Below, one piece after another: positions 8,090 to 15,429 of a stretch of DNA of 64,000 bases. The translations under genes were made by a program, and so were the position numbers. Positions within the stretch are counted from its first letter, which is position 1; each line of letters starts with the position of its first letter. The DNA is from Rhodanobacter sp. AS-Z3 (GTDB taxonomy: Bacteria > Pseudomonadota > Gammaproteobacteria > Xanthomonadales > Rhodanobacteraceae), in contig NZ_CP119392.1 of the NCBI RefSeq assembly GCF_029224025.1, forward strand, positions 3,371,001-3,435,000, in the 5' to 3' direction. The notes under the pieces are model-generated. The model was not told where the DNA came from, searched no databases, and was given only the letters and a program-made list of their open reading frames with translations.

Positions 8090-9324
8090 CGGCGCGCGCG
8101 CAAAAAGTGATTGGCGCGCCGTCGCACACCGAGCAGCGTCCAGGAAAGCAGACCCCAGAGCAGAACCAAGGCCACGCCCGCCATGCGCGCCAACCATACG
8201 GACGGCCAAATCACGGCCATGGGCAGTAATAGCAGCGGAACATGCGCGAGCAACACGCGATGCTTGTCCACGTCTGGCAGCAAGCGCTGCACGCCCGGAA
8301 CCTGGACGCCACGACCACACTGTCGATGCAATTCGATCCAGCCGATGAAGGGCACGATTTCCAGCAACATGGCAATCACCAACAGCGGTAACGCCAGACC
8401 CAGGCCAAGCGCACCAGCAAGCATCCCACCCGGCAGAATCGGCAATGCCACAGCGGCAAGCGCCAACGCCAGCATTCCGGCGCGCCAACTGTTTACCAAC
8501 GGACCCCGACGCAAACGCGCGGAACGCCACTGCAGCCAAAGCACCGCGCCAGCAAATAGAAGTACGAGCACGCCAACCCCGATAGCCAACCATCCCGCGC
8601 CGCCGATCACATGCCACCACGCGCCAGCACCTAATAGTGAAACCGCACCGGCCAACCATGCCGCCTGTACCGGCACGGGCACGGTACCGGTGCCCTGAAA
8701 CATCGGCATCACCACGCGAGCCACGCTGGCCATCAGCACCACCACCCAGCCCAGCACACCCCAGCTCGCATGCACGTCGGCTAGCCGCACCAGCGGAAGG
8801 CTGATTTGTCCAGCCAGCCCCAGCGCAAGCAGGCAGCCGAGCACGGCGGTAGCGAGTGCGAACGCTAGAGCGGTACCGAAACCCGCACGCAACAAAGGTT
8901 GGCCAACCGCCGTAAGCAAGCCCGGCACGACCATCCACGCAAGGGTGACGAAGGCCAGCGCCAGCACCATCGCTGCCCCGAGCAACAGCAGCGGCCATCG
9001 CTGGTGCATGCCGATGACCAGCAACAGCGCGCCAAGATTGAGCAGACCATGCAGCCACCAACCGCAGCGCACCCCGCCACGCAGCGTCACGCCACCCGCG
9101 GCAGGAAGGAACTGCAGGATGCTGCCGAACATGGCATTGCCAAGTACACCAAGGGTGAACACGTGCACCAGCGCCAGCGTGGCGGGTTGCCAGCGCATGC
9201 GCAGGGCGGCATCACCGTCGACGATCAGCAGCAGGCCAGCCAGTACACCCCACAGCGGCACCGTGAGCAGAAAGCGCCGCGGCAGCGAGGCGATCGGCGC
9301 CTGCTCAAGCCGCAGCTTCGTCAT
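8086..9324 (-). CDS. Polytopic membrane protein, NnrS/heme-copper-like, function unknown
   Basis: A 412-residue, very hydrophobic protein with about twelve predicted membrane segments. Conserved-looking histidines sit inside helices (LVHVFTLGVLG, WWLHGLLNLG, ADVHASWGVLGW), and one near the C terminus in IELHRQCG. The layout resembles the NnrS and heme-copper subunit I-like families often found beside denitrification genes; I cannot assign it to one with certainty. Its ATG lies inside the 3' end of the DUF2249 gene (20-nt overlap), so the two are coupled. Context suggests a role in nitric oxide or nitrite metabolism, or in heme/copper handling. Confidence 0.7.
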   Translation of the reverse strand: MTKLRLEQAPIASLPRRFLLTVPLWGVLAGLLLIVDGDAALRMRWQPATLALVHVFTLGVLGNAMFGSILQFLPAAGGVTLRGGVRCGWWLHGLLNLGALLLVIGMHQRWPLLLLGAAMVLALAFVTLAWMVVPGLLTAVGQPLLRAGFGTALAFALATAVLGCLLALGLAGQISLPLVRLADVHASWGVLGWVVVLMASVARVVMPMFQGTGTVPVPVQAAWLAGAVSLLGAGAWWHVIGGAGWLAIGVGVLVLLFAGAVLWLQWRSARLRRGPLVNSWRAGMLALALAAVALPILPGGMLAGALGLGLALPLLVIAMLLEIVPFIGWIELHRQCGRGVQVPGVQRLLPDVDKHRVLLAHVPLLLLPMAVIWPSVWLARMAGVALVLLWGLLSWTLLGVRRRANHFLRARR

Positions 9325-9586
9325 CGTCTGCCGGACAACGGATCAGTACGCTGGCTCCGCCGGTCGGCAGCAGCGCGGCAGTAACCTGCAACCCACGCGC
9401 CTGCAACACATCCAGCAACGGAGTCGGCAACAACGGCGTGAGCACCTGCAACGACTGCCCCGGCTGCAAAGCATCGGCGGCAGCCAGCGCACGTATCATC
9501 GGCTCAGGCGAGGGTAATCCGCGCAAGTCGAGTTCGAGCAACAAGGTGCCCTCGACTTGTCCATCAGTGAGTGAGGTTTTGTGCAT
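9305..9586 (-). CDS. DUF2249 (TusA-like) small protein
   Basis: A 93-residue protein whose core LLLELDLRGLPSPEPMIRAL matches the DUF2249 family, a TusA/SirA-like two-layer fold. The family recurs next to denitrification and nitric-oxide genes with no proven activity. The TusA cysteine is replaced (RGLPSPEP in place of the CPxP motif), so sulfur transfer is unlikely. An upstream TTG at 9634 is open in frame but is the first half of an FNR-like box, so the ATG at 9586 is preferred. No Shine-Dalgarno sequence precedes that ATG. Confidence 0.75.
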   Translation of the reverse strand: MHKTSLTDGQVEGTLLLELDLRGLPSPEPMIRALAAADALQPGQSLQVLTPLLPTPLLDVLQARGLQVTAALLPTGGASVLIRCPADDDEAAA

Positions 9587-9620
9587 GCTGCCATCTGAAC
9601 GCGGAAGCGCTGCGGGCGCG

Positions 9621-9634
9621 CTGACCTGGATCAA
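9621..9634 (-). promoter_or_regulatory. FNR/DNR-like box upstream of DUF2249
   Basis: On the minus strand TTGAT-CCAG-GTCAG matches the consensus at 8 of 10 positions and has the same two half-sites as the porin box. The centre is about 41 bp before the ATG at 9586, so a class II promoter would start transcription at or next to the start codon. Confidence 0.55.
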
Positions 9635-9661
9635 CCCACCCGCAGCTCAGTGACCCTCTGC

Positions 9662-10921
9662 TCAGCGAGCGCTGGCCAAACCACGTGTGCCGCGCCACTC
9701 CAGCTGCAACCAGACTTTCGCGCTGTCACGGCCAAAGCCGTCAGCCTGATAGTTGCCTACCTTGACCAGACCGCTAAGGCCGGTGGCCAGCGGAAACGCC
9801 AGTGAGGCATCCCATTCACTGCCATAGCGACCGCCATGATCGGCATGATAGTCGTGCCACACCACGGTCCACGCCAGCTTGCTGCCAACGCCGGCCGAAC
9901 CGAAGTTGCCATTGACGCCGACATAGCGATCATTCAATCCACCCGCCGGCGTGACATTGAACTGGTCGTCCCAGCCATTGAATCCGTGCAAGGTAGCGAG
10001 TGGCGTCTGCAGCGCATGCACGCCGTTGCCACCCAGATGTTCCCAGCCCGCCTTTGCGGTGATGCCGGACTGTGTCCAGCTCGGTTCGAGCAACCAGTAG
10101 CTGTGCGAAAAACTCAGCGGGTTGTTGGCATAGTCAGTTTGCCGCGCACCCTCCACCGTCCAGCCCAAACCGTTACCGTCGCGCAGGGCCTTGCCGGTCC
10201 AGCGCAGGCCGTAGGTTGCGCTGGAAGCGCTGGCCACGTCACGGTCCTCGTGCAGGTAGGCGTAGCCCGTCCACTGCTGCGTGCCCCGAGTCCACGCCGC
10301 ATTCAGCAGGTGGGTATTCAATTTGCGCTCGCGCGCCAGAGGATTAAGCGCGTCATCACCGGCGACCCGATGCACGCGGTCAAGCCAGTCATAGCTCACC
10401 GTCAGTGCTGACAACGGCTGCCATTGCAGCGCAACGGCATCGAAGGTTTGTTCGTGCTGACGCCAGCCACTGTTGCCGACCCATCGTTGGTTGTCGATGA
10501 GCAGGCGCTGACGACCCACCGTTGCACCGAACTGACTACCCTGCCAGCGCACCCAGTACTGGTTGAATTCGCTGCCCTTTGGGTCGGTAACCGCGGGATA
10601 CAGGCTGCGCCCGTTCGCTCCGCTATTGTAATGATCACCGGCACTGGCGACGCCCGCACCTTCCAGCAAACCGCTCCAGCCGTTACCAAACTCCGCATGC
10701 AGGCCAAGCCGCACGCGCAAGGTATCTGCCGTCGCGTTGCGGGTGAACGCATCATCATCGACCTGCTCATCGCGCAGACGGGCATCCCACTGCAGTTGCA
10801 ACGACGGCCCGGTCGCCGCGACCGGTGCGGCCATGCTGGCGGGCTCTCCGGCAGCCCATGCCGGTGCGGCCACAACAGCCATCAGACAGGCCATGGCAAG
10901 GCGGTTTCTCGTGTGTTTCAT
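9662..10921 (-). CDS. Alginate-export-type outer-membrane porin
   Basis: A secreted beta-barrel protein of 419 residues. A signal peptide (MKHTRNRLAMACLMAVVAA, cleaved near APAWAA) is followed by alternating beta-strand sequence. The family signature GRQRLLIDNQRWVGNSGWRQ then HEQTFDAV is characteristic of the alginate-export domain family, many of which are general substrate channels. The ATG at 10921 has a good AAGGGAG ribosome site; the longer frame from 10972 runs into the promoter. Position between nirK and the DUF2249 gene, with a matching FNR-like box, suggests expression during nitrite respiration. The substrate is not evident. Confidence 0.82.
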   Translation of the reverse strand: MKHTRNRLAMACLMAVVAAPAWAAGEPASMAAPVAATGPSLQLQWDARLRDEQVDDDAFTRNATADTLRVRLGLHAEFGNGWSGLLEGAGVASAGDHYNSGANGRSLYPAVTDPKGSEFNQYWVRWQGSQFGATVGRQRLLIDNQRWVGNSGWRQHEQTFDAVALQWQPLSALTVSYDWLDRVHRVAGDDALNPLARERKLNTHLLNAAWTRGTQQWTGYAYLHEDRDVASASSATYGLRWTGKALRDGNGLGWTVEGARQTDYANNPLSFSHSYWLLEPSWTQSGITAKAGWEHLGGNGVHALQTPLATLHGFNGWDDQFNVTPAGGLNDRYVGVNGNFGSAGVGSKLAWTVVWHDYHADHGGRYGSEWDASLAFPLATGLSGLVKVGNYQADGFGRDSAKVWLQLEWRGTRGLASAR

Positions 10922-10975
10922 AGTGTTGCTCCCTTGTAGTTGGCGGCAGTCTCTTCCCGCAGCAACAGACACGAG

Positions 10976-10989
10976 CTGACTTCGATCAA
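10976..10989 (-). promoter_or_regulatory. FNR/DNR-like box upstream of the porin gene
   Basis: Minus-strand TTGAT-CGAA-GTCAG matches the consensus at 8 of 10 positions, centred about 61 bp from the porin ATG. Both half-sites equal those of the box at 9621-9634. The -10 at the expected distance is weak. Confidence 0.55.
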
Positions 10990-11044
10990 GTCATCTGCAG
11001 GCAGATGGGCACTGTGACAACGCGCCGCGCCGCGCCTGAAACGA

Positions 11045-11074
11045 CAACGCCGCCCACCGGGGCGGCGTTGTTTT
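11045..11074. terminator. Hairpin downstream of nirK
   Basis: CAACGCCGCC and GGCGGCGTTG form a perfect 10-bp stem with a 6-nt loop, followed by TTTT on the plus strand. On the minus strand the tail is TCGTTTC. It is the likely end of the nirK transcript, imperfect in that direction. Confidence 0.6.
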
Positions 11075-11131
11075 CATCTCGCCGTGATCTGAACGTATGG
11101 ACGTCCAGACGTGGCGTCATTTTGCTAACGA

Positions 11132-12649
11132 TCAGTGCCCCGCGGGAGCCGCCGGAACCACCGCCGCACGCGCCGTGGCAACTTCGTCCTTGCTGACCTG
11201 CCCACCCGGGTTGCCCCAGCTGTTCAATACGTAGGTGAGAATGTTCGCTACTTCGTCGTCGTTGAGCTGACTCATCGGCGGCATCACCGAATCGTACTCG
11301 TTGCCATTGACCGTGATCTTGCCGGTCAGGCCATGCGTCACGATGGTCATGGCACGCTTTGGATCAGCCGCGAGGAAGGACGACTTCGCCAGTGGCGGGA
11401 ACACGTTGGCCAGACCTTCGCCATTCGCCTGATGACAAACCGAACAGGTGCCGGTGAACAACTGTTTGCCTGCGGCGATCTGATCGGCCTTGGTCAGCGT
11501 GCCGGCGGCATGCGCGTTTGCGGCGGTGGTCACTGCCTTCAGGTTCGGCTCCGAACGGTCACCCAGGTAAACCGAGTCCACTTCCTTGCCCGAATAGATC
11601 GACTTGTCTTCCGGGCCGTCCACCTTGAGGATGCCCAGCGCACCCTTGTTGAACGCACGGAAGATCGAGTGGTCGACCAGCACGTAGCTGCCCGGCACGT
11701 CTGTGTGGAACTCCACCAAGGCCGCGCCACCGGACGGAATCAGCGTGGTCTGCACGTTGTGCTGCGCCACCGTGCCGCCTTCCGGCTGCACCTTGTCGAA
11801 GATCTCGCCGATCACATGGAAGCTGGACACCAGGTTCGGGCCACCGTTGCCGACGAACAGGCGCACCGTTTCGTTGGTTTTTGCGGTCAGCGCATTGTCG
11901 CCGGTGAGCGAGCCTTCCTTGCCGTTGAACAACACATAGGTCGGACGCTCGTCGATCGCCTTTTCCATATCGAAGGGCTGATGACCTTTCTCGCGGTACT
12001 TGCCGGTGGTGTAGAAATCGCCCTGCATCACGTAGTACTCGTGATCGACCGGCGACAAGCCCTCTGGCGGCTCAACCAAGATCAAGCCGTACATGCCGTT
12101 GGCAATGTGCATGCCCACCGGTGCGGTGGCGCAGTGGTAGATGAAGATGCCCTGGTTCAGCGCCTTGAAGGTGAATTGCGACTCATGCCCTGGCGCGGTG
12201 AAGCTGGACGCGGCGCCACCGCCCGGTCCGGTCACACCGTGCATGTCGATGTTGTGCGGCATCTTGCTGTTCGGCGCGTTCTTCAGGTGGAACTCCACCG
12301 TATCGCCTTGGCGCACGCGGATGAAACTGCCCGGTACGGTGCCGCCGAAGGTCCAGAACGTATAGCTGACGCCTTCGGAGATCGGCATTTCCTTCTCGAT
12401 CACTTCCAGCTCGACGATCACCTTCGCCGGGTAGCTGCGATGGATCGGTGGTGGCACGTGCGGCGGGCTGGTCAGCACCGCGTGGATCGGCTCGCCGATC
12501 GGTGGACCGAAGTCACCGTGGGTAGCCGCGATCGCGGCCGGACTGGCATCTGCCTGGCCCACCGGCGACACCGAGGACGACTTGCCTGAGCAGCCGGCGA
12601 ACACCAACGCGCTTGCCGCAACAAGGGCGAGGAACAACGAACGTGACAT
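11132..12649 (-). CDS. nirK: Copper nitrite reductase with C-terminal cytochrome c domain, lipoprotein
   Basis: NirK reduces nitrite to nitric oxide, the committing step of denitrification. The 505-residue precursor starts with a lipoprotein signal whose lipobox ends LVFAGC (Cys20). Two cupredoxin domains follow. Type 1 copper ligands are His132, Cys173, His181 and Met186 ([16 protein letters not shown]). Type 2 ligands are His137, His172 and His327, and catalytic Asp135 and His278 are present. A class I cytochrome c domain is fused at the C terminus (heme site CSVCH at 402-406; Met456 or Met459 is the likely axial ligand). This is the heme-tethered architecture described in Ralstonia pickettii. 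The ATG at 12649 has an AGGGAG site. Confidence 0.96.
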   Translation of the reverse strand: MSRSLFLALVAASALVFAGCSGKSSSVSPVGQADASPAAIAATHGDFGPPIGEPIHAVLTSPPHVPPPIHRSYPAKVIVELEVIEKEMPISEGVSYTFWTFGGTVPGSFIRVRQGDTVEFHLKNAPNSKMPHNIDMHGVTGPGGGAASSFTAPGHESQFTFKALNQGIFIYHCATAPVGMHIANGMYGLILVEPPEGLSPVDHEYYVMQGDFYTTGKYREKGHQPFDMEKAIDERPTYVLFNGKEGSLTGDNALTAKTNETVRLFVGNGGPNLVSSFHVIGEIFDKVQPEGGTVAQHNVQTTLIPSGGAALVEFHTDVPGSYVLVDHSIFRAFNKGALGILKVDGPEDKSIYSGKEVDSVYLGDRSEPNLKAVTTAANAHAAGTLTKADQIAAGKQLFTGTCSVCHQANGEGLANVFPPLAKSSFLAADPKRAMTIVTHGLTGKITVNGNEYDSVMPPMSQLNDDEVANILTYVLNSWGNPGGQVSKDEVATARAAVVPAAPAGH

Positions 12650-12677
12650 GGGTTTCTCCCTGTGATTTCTGATCGAG

Positions 12678-12718
12678 ATCGTAGGGAGTCGCGCCAAACC
12701 GCGCTTGACGCAAGTCAT
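12678..12718 (-). promoter_or_regulatory. FNR-dependent-type promoter of nirK
   Basis: A box at 12705-12718 (TTGAC-GCAA-GTCAT on the plus strand, 7 of 10 to consensus) is centred about 62 bp before the nirK ATG. A -10-like TACGAT lies at 12678-12683, about one base from the -12 to -7 position expected for a class II FNR promoter. The predicted leader is about 20 nt and carries the ribosome site. Confidence 0.6.
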
Positions 12719-12774
12719 GTCCGTTGCAAGAAAACAGCGCGTGCGTCAAGCCGCCACAGGCGCGAAAAAAATGC

Positions 12775-13536
12775 TCAGCGCGAAAGCAGGTTTCGGCCCA
12801 TCTGGCGCAAGCGTTCGGGGTCCCGCAGCACCAACTCGCGGCCCTCCAGTTCGATCAATTTCTGATTGCGGAAACGGCTGAGCACCCGGCTCACCGTCTC
12901 GGCCGCCAGCCGCAGATAATTTGCGATGTCTCCACGCGACATGCTGAGGTAGAACCGCGTGCCGGAAAAGCCGCGTTCCTCATAACGCGAGGCTAGATCG
13001 GTAAGAAACGCAGCCATGCGCATGTCGGCGTTATGGTCACCCGCCAGCAAGGTAGCCATGCCCAGTTCCTTGCTGATCAGCCGAAACAAGCGTTGCTGCA
13101 CCGCCGGCATACGCGTGGCAAGAGCACTCATGGCGGGGAACGAGAACCGACAGAAATAGGCCGTATCCAGTGCCACGGCATCGCATGGGAACTGGTCCGG
13201 ATAGATCGCGTTGAGACCGATGACTTCGCCCGGCAGATAAAAGCCCAACACCTGCTCGTGCCCCTCGGCGTCGACCATGCGCGTTTTCACCGTACCGGCG
13301 CGCACCGCAAAAATCGAACGGAACGGATCGCCGGTACGGAAAATATGTTCACCGGCATGGAATGGCCCGACGTGTTCGACCAGACAATGCAGCTCCAGCA
13401 ACTCGGGCTTGCCGTAACCCTCGGCAATGCAGGCACCGGAAAACGCGCAGGTGCGACAGAAATGCGTTTCGTCGCCGTCGTCGGCAATCGGATTGGGTGG
13501 CTCGGGCAGGCGGCCTGCCGGGTTGTTGCGGCGCAT
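12775..13536 (-). CDS. FNR-type oxygen-sensing transcription regulator (Crp/Fnr family)
   Basis: A 253-residue Crp-Fnr regulator. N-terminal cysteines C27-x2-C30-x5-C36 plus Cys129 (DTAYFCRF) occupy the positions of the four [4Fe-4S] ligands of FNR. A cyclic-nucleotide-fold sensor domain follows, then a helix-turn-helix (SRGDIANYLRLAAETVSRVL) with the Glu213, Ser216 and Arg217 that read TTGAT half-sites. This points to a direct oxygen-sensing FNR/ANR rather than a cysteine-poor DNR. It lies 56 bp beyond the nirK box on the same strand, and the FNR-like boxes nearby are its natural targets. An AAGG-like site precedes the ATG at 13536. Confidence 0.9.
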   Translation of the reverse strand: MRRNNPAGRLPEPPNPIADDGDETHFCRTCAFSGACIAEGYGKPELLELHCLVEHVGPFHAGEHIFRTGDPFRSIFAVRAGTVKTRMVDAEGHEQVLGFYLPGEVIGLNAIYPDQFPCDAVALDTAYFCRFSFPAMSALATRMPAVQQRLFRLISKELGMATLLAGDHNADMRMAAFLTDLASRYEERGFSGTRFYLSMSRGDIANYLRLAAETVSRVLSRFRNQKLIELEGRELVLRDPERLRQMGRNLLSR

Positions 13537-13710
13537 GGGAGACCTTGGAAGTCGCGCGAGTCAAACCTGGCGCGCTGACGGCAGGATACAACCGGCACGC
13601 CAACGCACTGGGAATATATCGCGATGATACGCACTGGCGGCAGCAACGGCAGCGCAATCCGCCGGGCATGTCGTCGCACCACCACGCCAGCGCCCGCTTT
13701 TCCTCGCCAG

Positions 13711-13744
13711 AAAAGAACAAGGGCCGGCATTGCTGCCGACCCTT
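13711..13744 (-). terminator. Rho-independent terminator of tRNA-Asn
   Basis: A 10-bp stem with one G-U pair (AAGGGTCGGC and GCCGGCCCTT, 6-nt loop) ends in GTTCTTTT on the minus strand, just downstream of the tRNA 3' end. Confidence 0.85.
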
Positions 13745-13753
13745 GTTTGCATT

Positions 13754-13830
13754 TGGCGCCCGAAGTTGGACTCGAACCAACGACCCCCTGATTAACAGTC
13801 AAGTGCTCTAACCAGCTGAGCTATTCGGGC
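13754..13830 (-). tRNA. tRNA-Asn (anticodon GTT)
   Basis: The 77-nt minus-strand sequence folds as a standard cloverleaf. The acceptor is GCCCGAA paired with TTCGGGC, the anticodon loop is CTGTTAA with anticodon GTT, and the T-arm loop is TTCGAGT. The 3' CCA is encoded (13754-13756). It stands alone, and I see no integrated element or att-like duplication beside it. Confidence 0.97.
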
Positions 13831-13899
13831 GTGAGCTGCGTAGTTTGCTGAGCAGGTCGCTGCCTGTCAAGCCATCATGCGCGATTGCTGCAAATTTTT

Positions 13900-15300
13900 T
13901 CAGCCAGCAAGCACCCGATAGCATGGCTCGTACGCAGAGCCGCCGGGAAGCTTCATGCGGTGTTGCGCAACAAATGCCTGCAACAGCTTGTCCAGTGCCT
14001 GCATGATGTCGGCATCACCGTCGATAACGAACGGACCGTTCTTCTCGATCGCCTGCACGCCCTCTTCCTTCACGTTGCCAGCGACGATGCCGGAGAACGC
14101 GCGGCGCAGATCCGCCGCCAGTTCATGCAGCGGTCGACCATGCCGGATCTGCAGTGCGCGCATGGCCTCGTGGGTTGGCCGGAACGGCTGCTGGAATTCC
14201 AGCGGAATCTGCAGCGCCCAATTGAAGAAGAACGCATCCTTGGTGTCGAGCCGGTTGTGACGGACCTTGTCCAGGCCCTTGATCATCGCGCGCGCCACTT
14301 CCTGCGGGTCACCCACGACAATCTGGTAGTGCTGCGCCACTTCGTCGCCCAGGCTAAGCCGCAGGAAGCGGTCGATCTGCTCGAAATAGGCGGCCGACTG
14401 GGTCGGTCCGGTGAAGATCAGCGGGAACGGCGTGCCGGCGTTGTCCGGGTGCAGCAGGATACCCAGCAGATACAGAATTTCTTCGGCCGTGCCGACGCCG
14501 CCAGGGAACACGATGATGCCGTGCCCAAGGCGCACGAAGGCCTCCAGCCGCTTCTCGATGTCCGGCATGATCACCAGGTGATTGACGATCGGATTCGGCG
14601 ACTCGGCCGCGATGATGCCCGGCTCGGTGATGCCGATGTAGCGGTTGTGCCGGCGACGCTGCTTGGCATGCGAGATCGTGGCGCCCTTCATCGGCCCCTT
14701 CATCGCACCCGGGCCGCAGCCGGTGCAGATATCCATCCCGCGCAGGCCAAGCTGATAACCGACCAGCTTGGTGTAGTCGTATTCTTCGCGCGAGATCGAA
14801 TGGCCGCCCCAGCACACCACCAAGTTCGGATCCACCTGCGGCCTCAAGATGCGCGCGTTGCGCAGGATCTCGAACACGCCCTGGGTCAACGCCGCGGACT
14901 CATCGAGGTCGAAGCCGACCTGCTCCATCTGGGTTGAGACGTAGACGATATCGCGTACTACCGCGACCAACAGCTCGTTGATGCCGCGGATGATCTGGCC
15001 GTCCACAAAAGACTGTGCCGGCGCGTTGGTCAGCTCGATCTTCATGCCGCGATCCTGCTGCAGCACCTGGATGTCGAAATCGGGGTATTGCTCAAGAATC
15101 GCCCGCGGGTCGTCGCTGACATTGCCTGAAGTCAGCACCGCCAGCGCACAGCGTCGCAACAGTGCGTGCAGACCGGAACCGCTGGCGCCACGCAGACGGG
15201 CCACTTCGTGGCGCGACAGCACGTCCAACCCACCGATCGGCGAAATGCGGGCGCTCACAACGCCGGCTCTGGCGGGCGCGCCCTTGTAGGTGTCATTCAT
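13900..15300 (-). CDS. ppnN: Nucleotide 5'-monophosphate nucleosidase (LOG/YgdH family)
   Basis: PpnN hydrolyses nucleoside monophosphates to base and ribose 5-phosphate; E. coli PpnN is controlled by (p)ppGpp. The 466-residue protein has the LOG core CTGCGPGAMKGPMKGA and PGGVGTAEEILYLLG, flanked by the long N- and C-terminal domains that separate PpnN from short cytokinin-activating LOG proteins. Older records call such proteins lysine decarboxylase-like, which is misleading. The ATG at 15300 has an AGGGAGAAG ribosome site; a longer frame from 15372 is not preferred. Confidence 0.88.
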   Translation of the reverse strand: MNDTYKGAPARAGVVSARISPIGGLDVLSRHEVARLRGASGSGLHALLRRCALAVLTSGNVSDDPRAILEQYPDFDIQVLQQDRGMKIELTNAPAQSFVDGQIIRGINELLVAVVRDIVYVSTQMEQVGFDLDESAALTQGVFEILRNARILRPQVDPNLVVCWGGHSISREEYDYTKLVGYQLGLRGMDICTGCGPGAMKGPMKGATISHAKQRRRHNRYIGITEPGIIAAESPNPIVNHLVIMPDIEKRLEAFVRLGHGIIVFPGGVGTAEEILYLLGILLHPDNAGTPFPLIFTGPTQSAAYFEQIDRFLRLSLGDEVAQHYQIVVGDPQEVARAMIKGLDKVRHNRLDTKDAFFFNWALQIPLEFQQPFRPTHEAMRALQIRHGRPLHELAADLRRAFSGIVAGNVKEEGVQAIEKNGPFVIDGDADIMQALDKLLQAFVAQHRMKLPGGSAYEPCYRVLAG

Positions 15301-15376
15301 TCGATTACTTCTCCCTGGCCGTTCCATCACGGCCGACCCGCTAGCTTCCTGCGTGAACCACGAAATGGTCAAGCAT

Positions 15377-15407
15377 AAAAAAACCGGCGCCTTCGCAGGC
15401 GCCGGTT
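15377..15407 (-). terminator. Strong terminator after the TonB-dependent receptor
   Basis: Perfect 10-bp arms AACCGGCGCC and GGCGCCGGTT with a 6-nt loop are followed on the minus strand by a run of seven T. It closes the receptor transcript before ppnN. Confidence 0.92.
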
Positions 15408-15429
15408 GCGTTTCAGATCAAGGCGCCGA

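Noticed and set aside
7839..8129. 96-residue open frame on the minus strand between nadA and the NnrS-like gene
   Set aside because: Overlaps the NnrS-like gene, no ribosome site, no recognisable domain.
9587..9634. TTG start for the DUF2249 gene
   Set aside because: The TTG is the first half-site of an FNR-like box; the ATG at 9586 begins the conserved protein.
12650..12718. Longer nirK start at 12718
   Set aside because: That ATG is part of the FNR-like box, and the extra residues would bury the lipoprotein signal peptide.
13754..13830. tRNA-Asn as an integration site for a mobile element
   Set aside because: No integrase and no direct repeat of the tRNA 3' end is seen; flanks are ordinary chromosomal genes.
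13900..15300. Lysine decarboxylase annotation
   Set aside because: The GGVGTAEE core and long flanking domains are those of the nucleotide nucleosidase PpnN; no PLP-binding lysine decarboxylase features are present.
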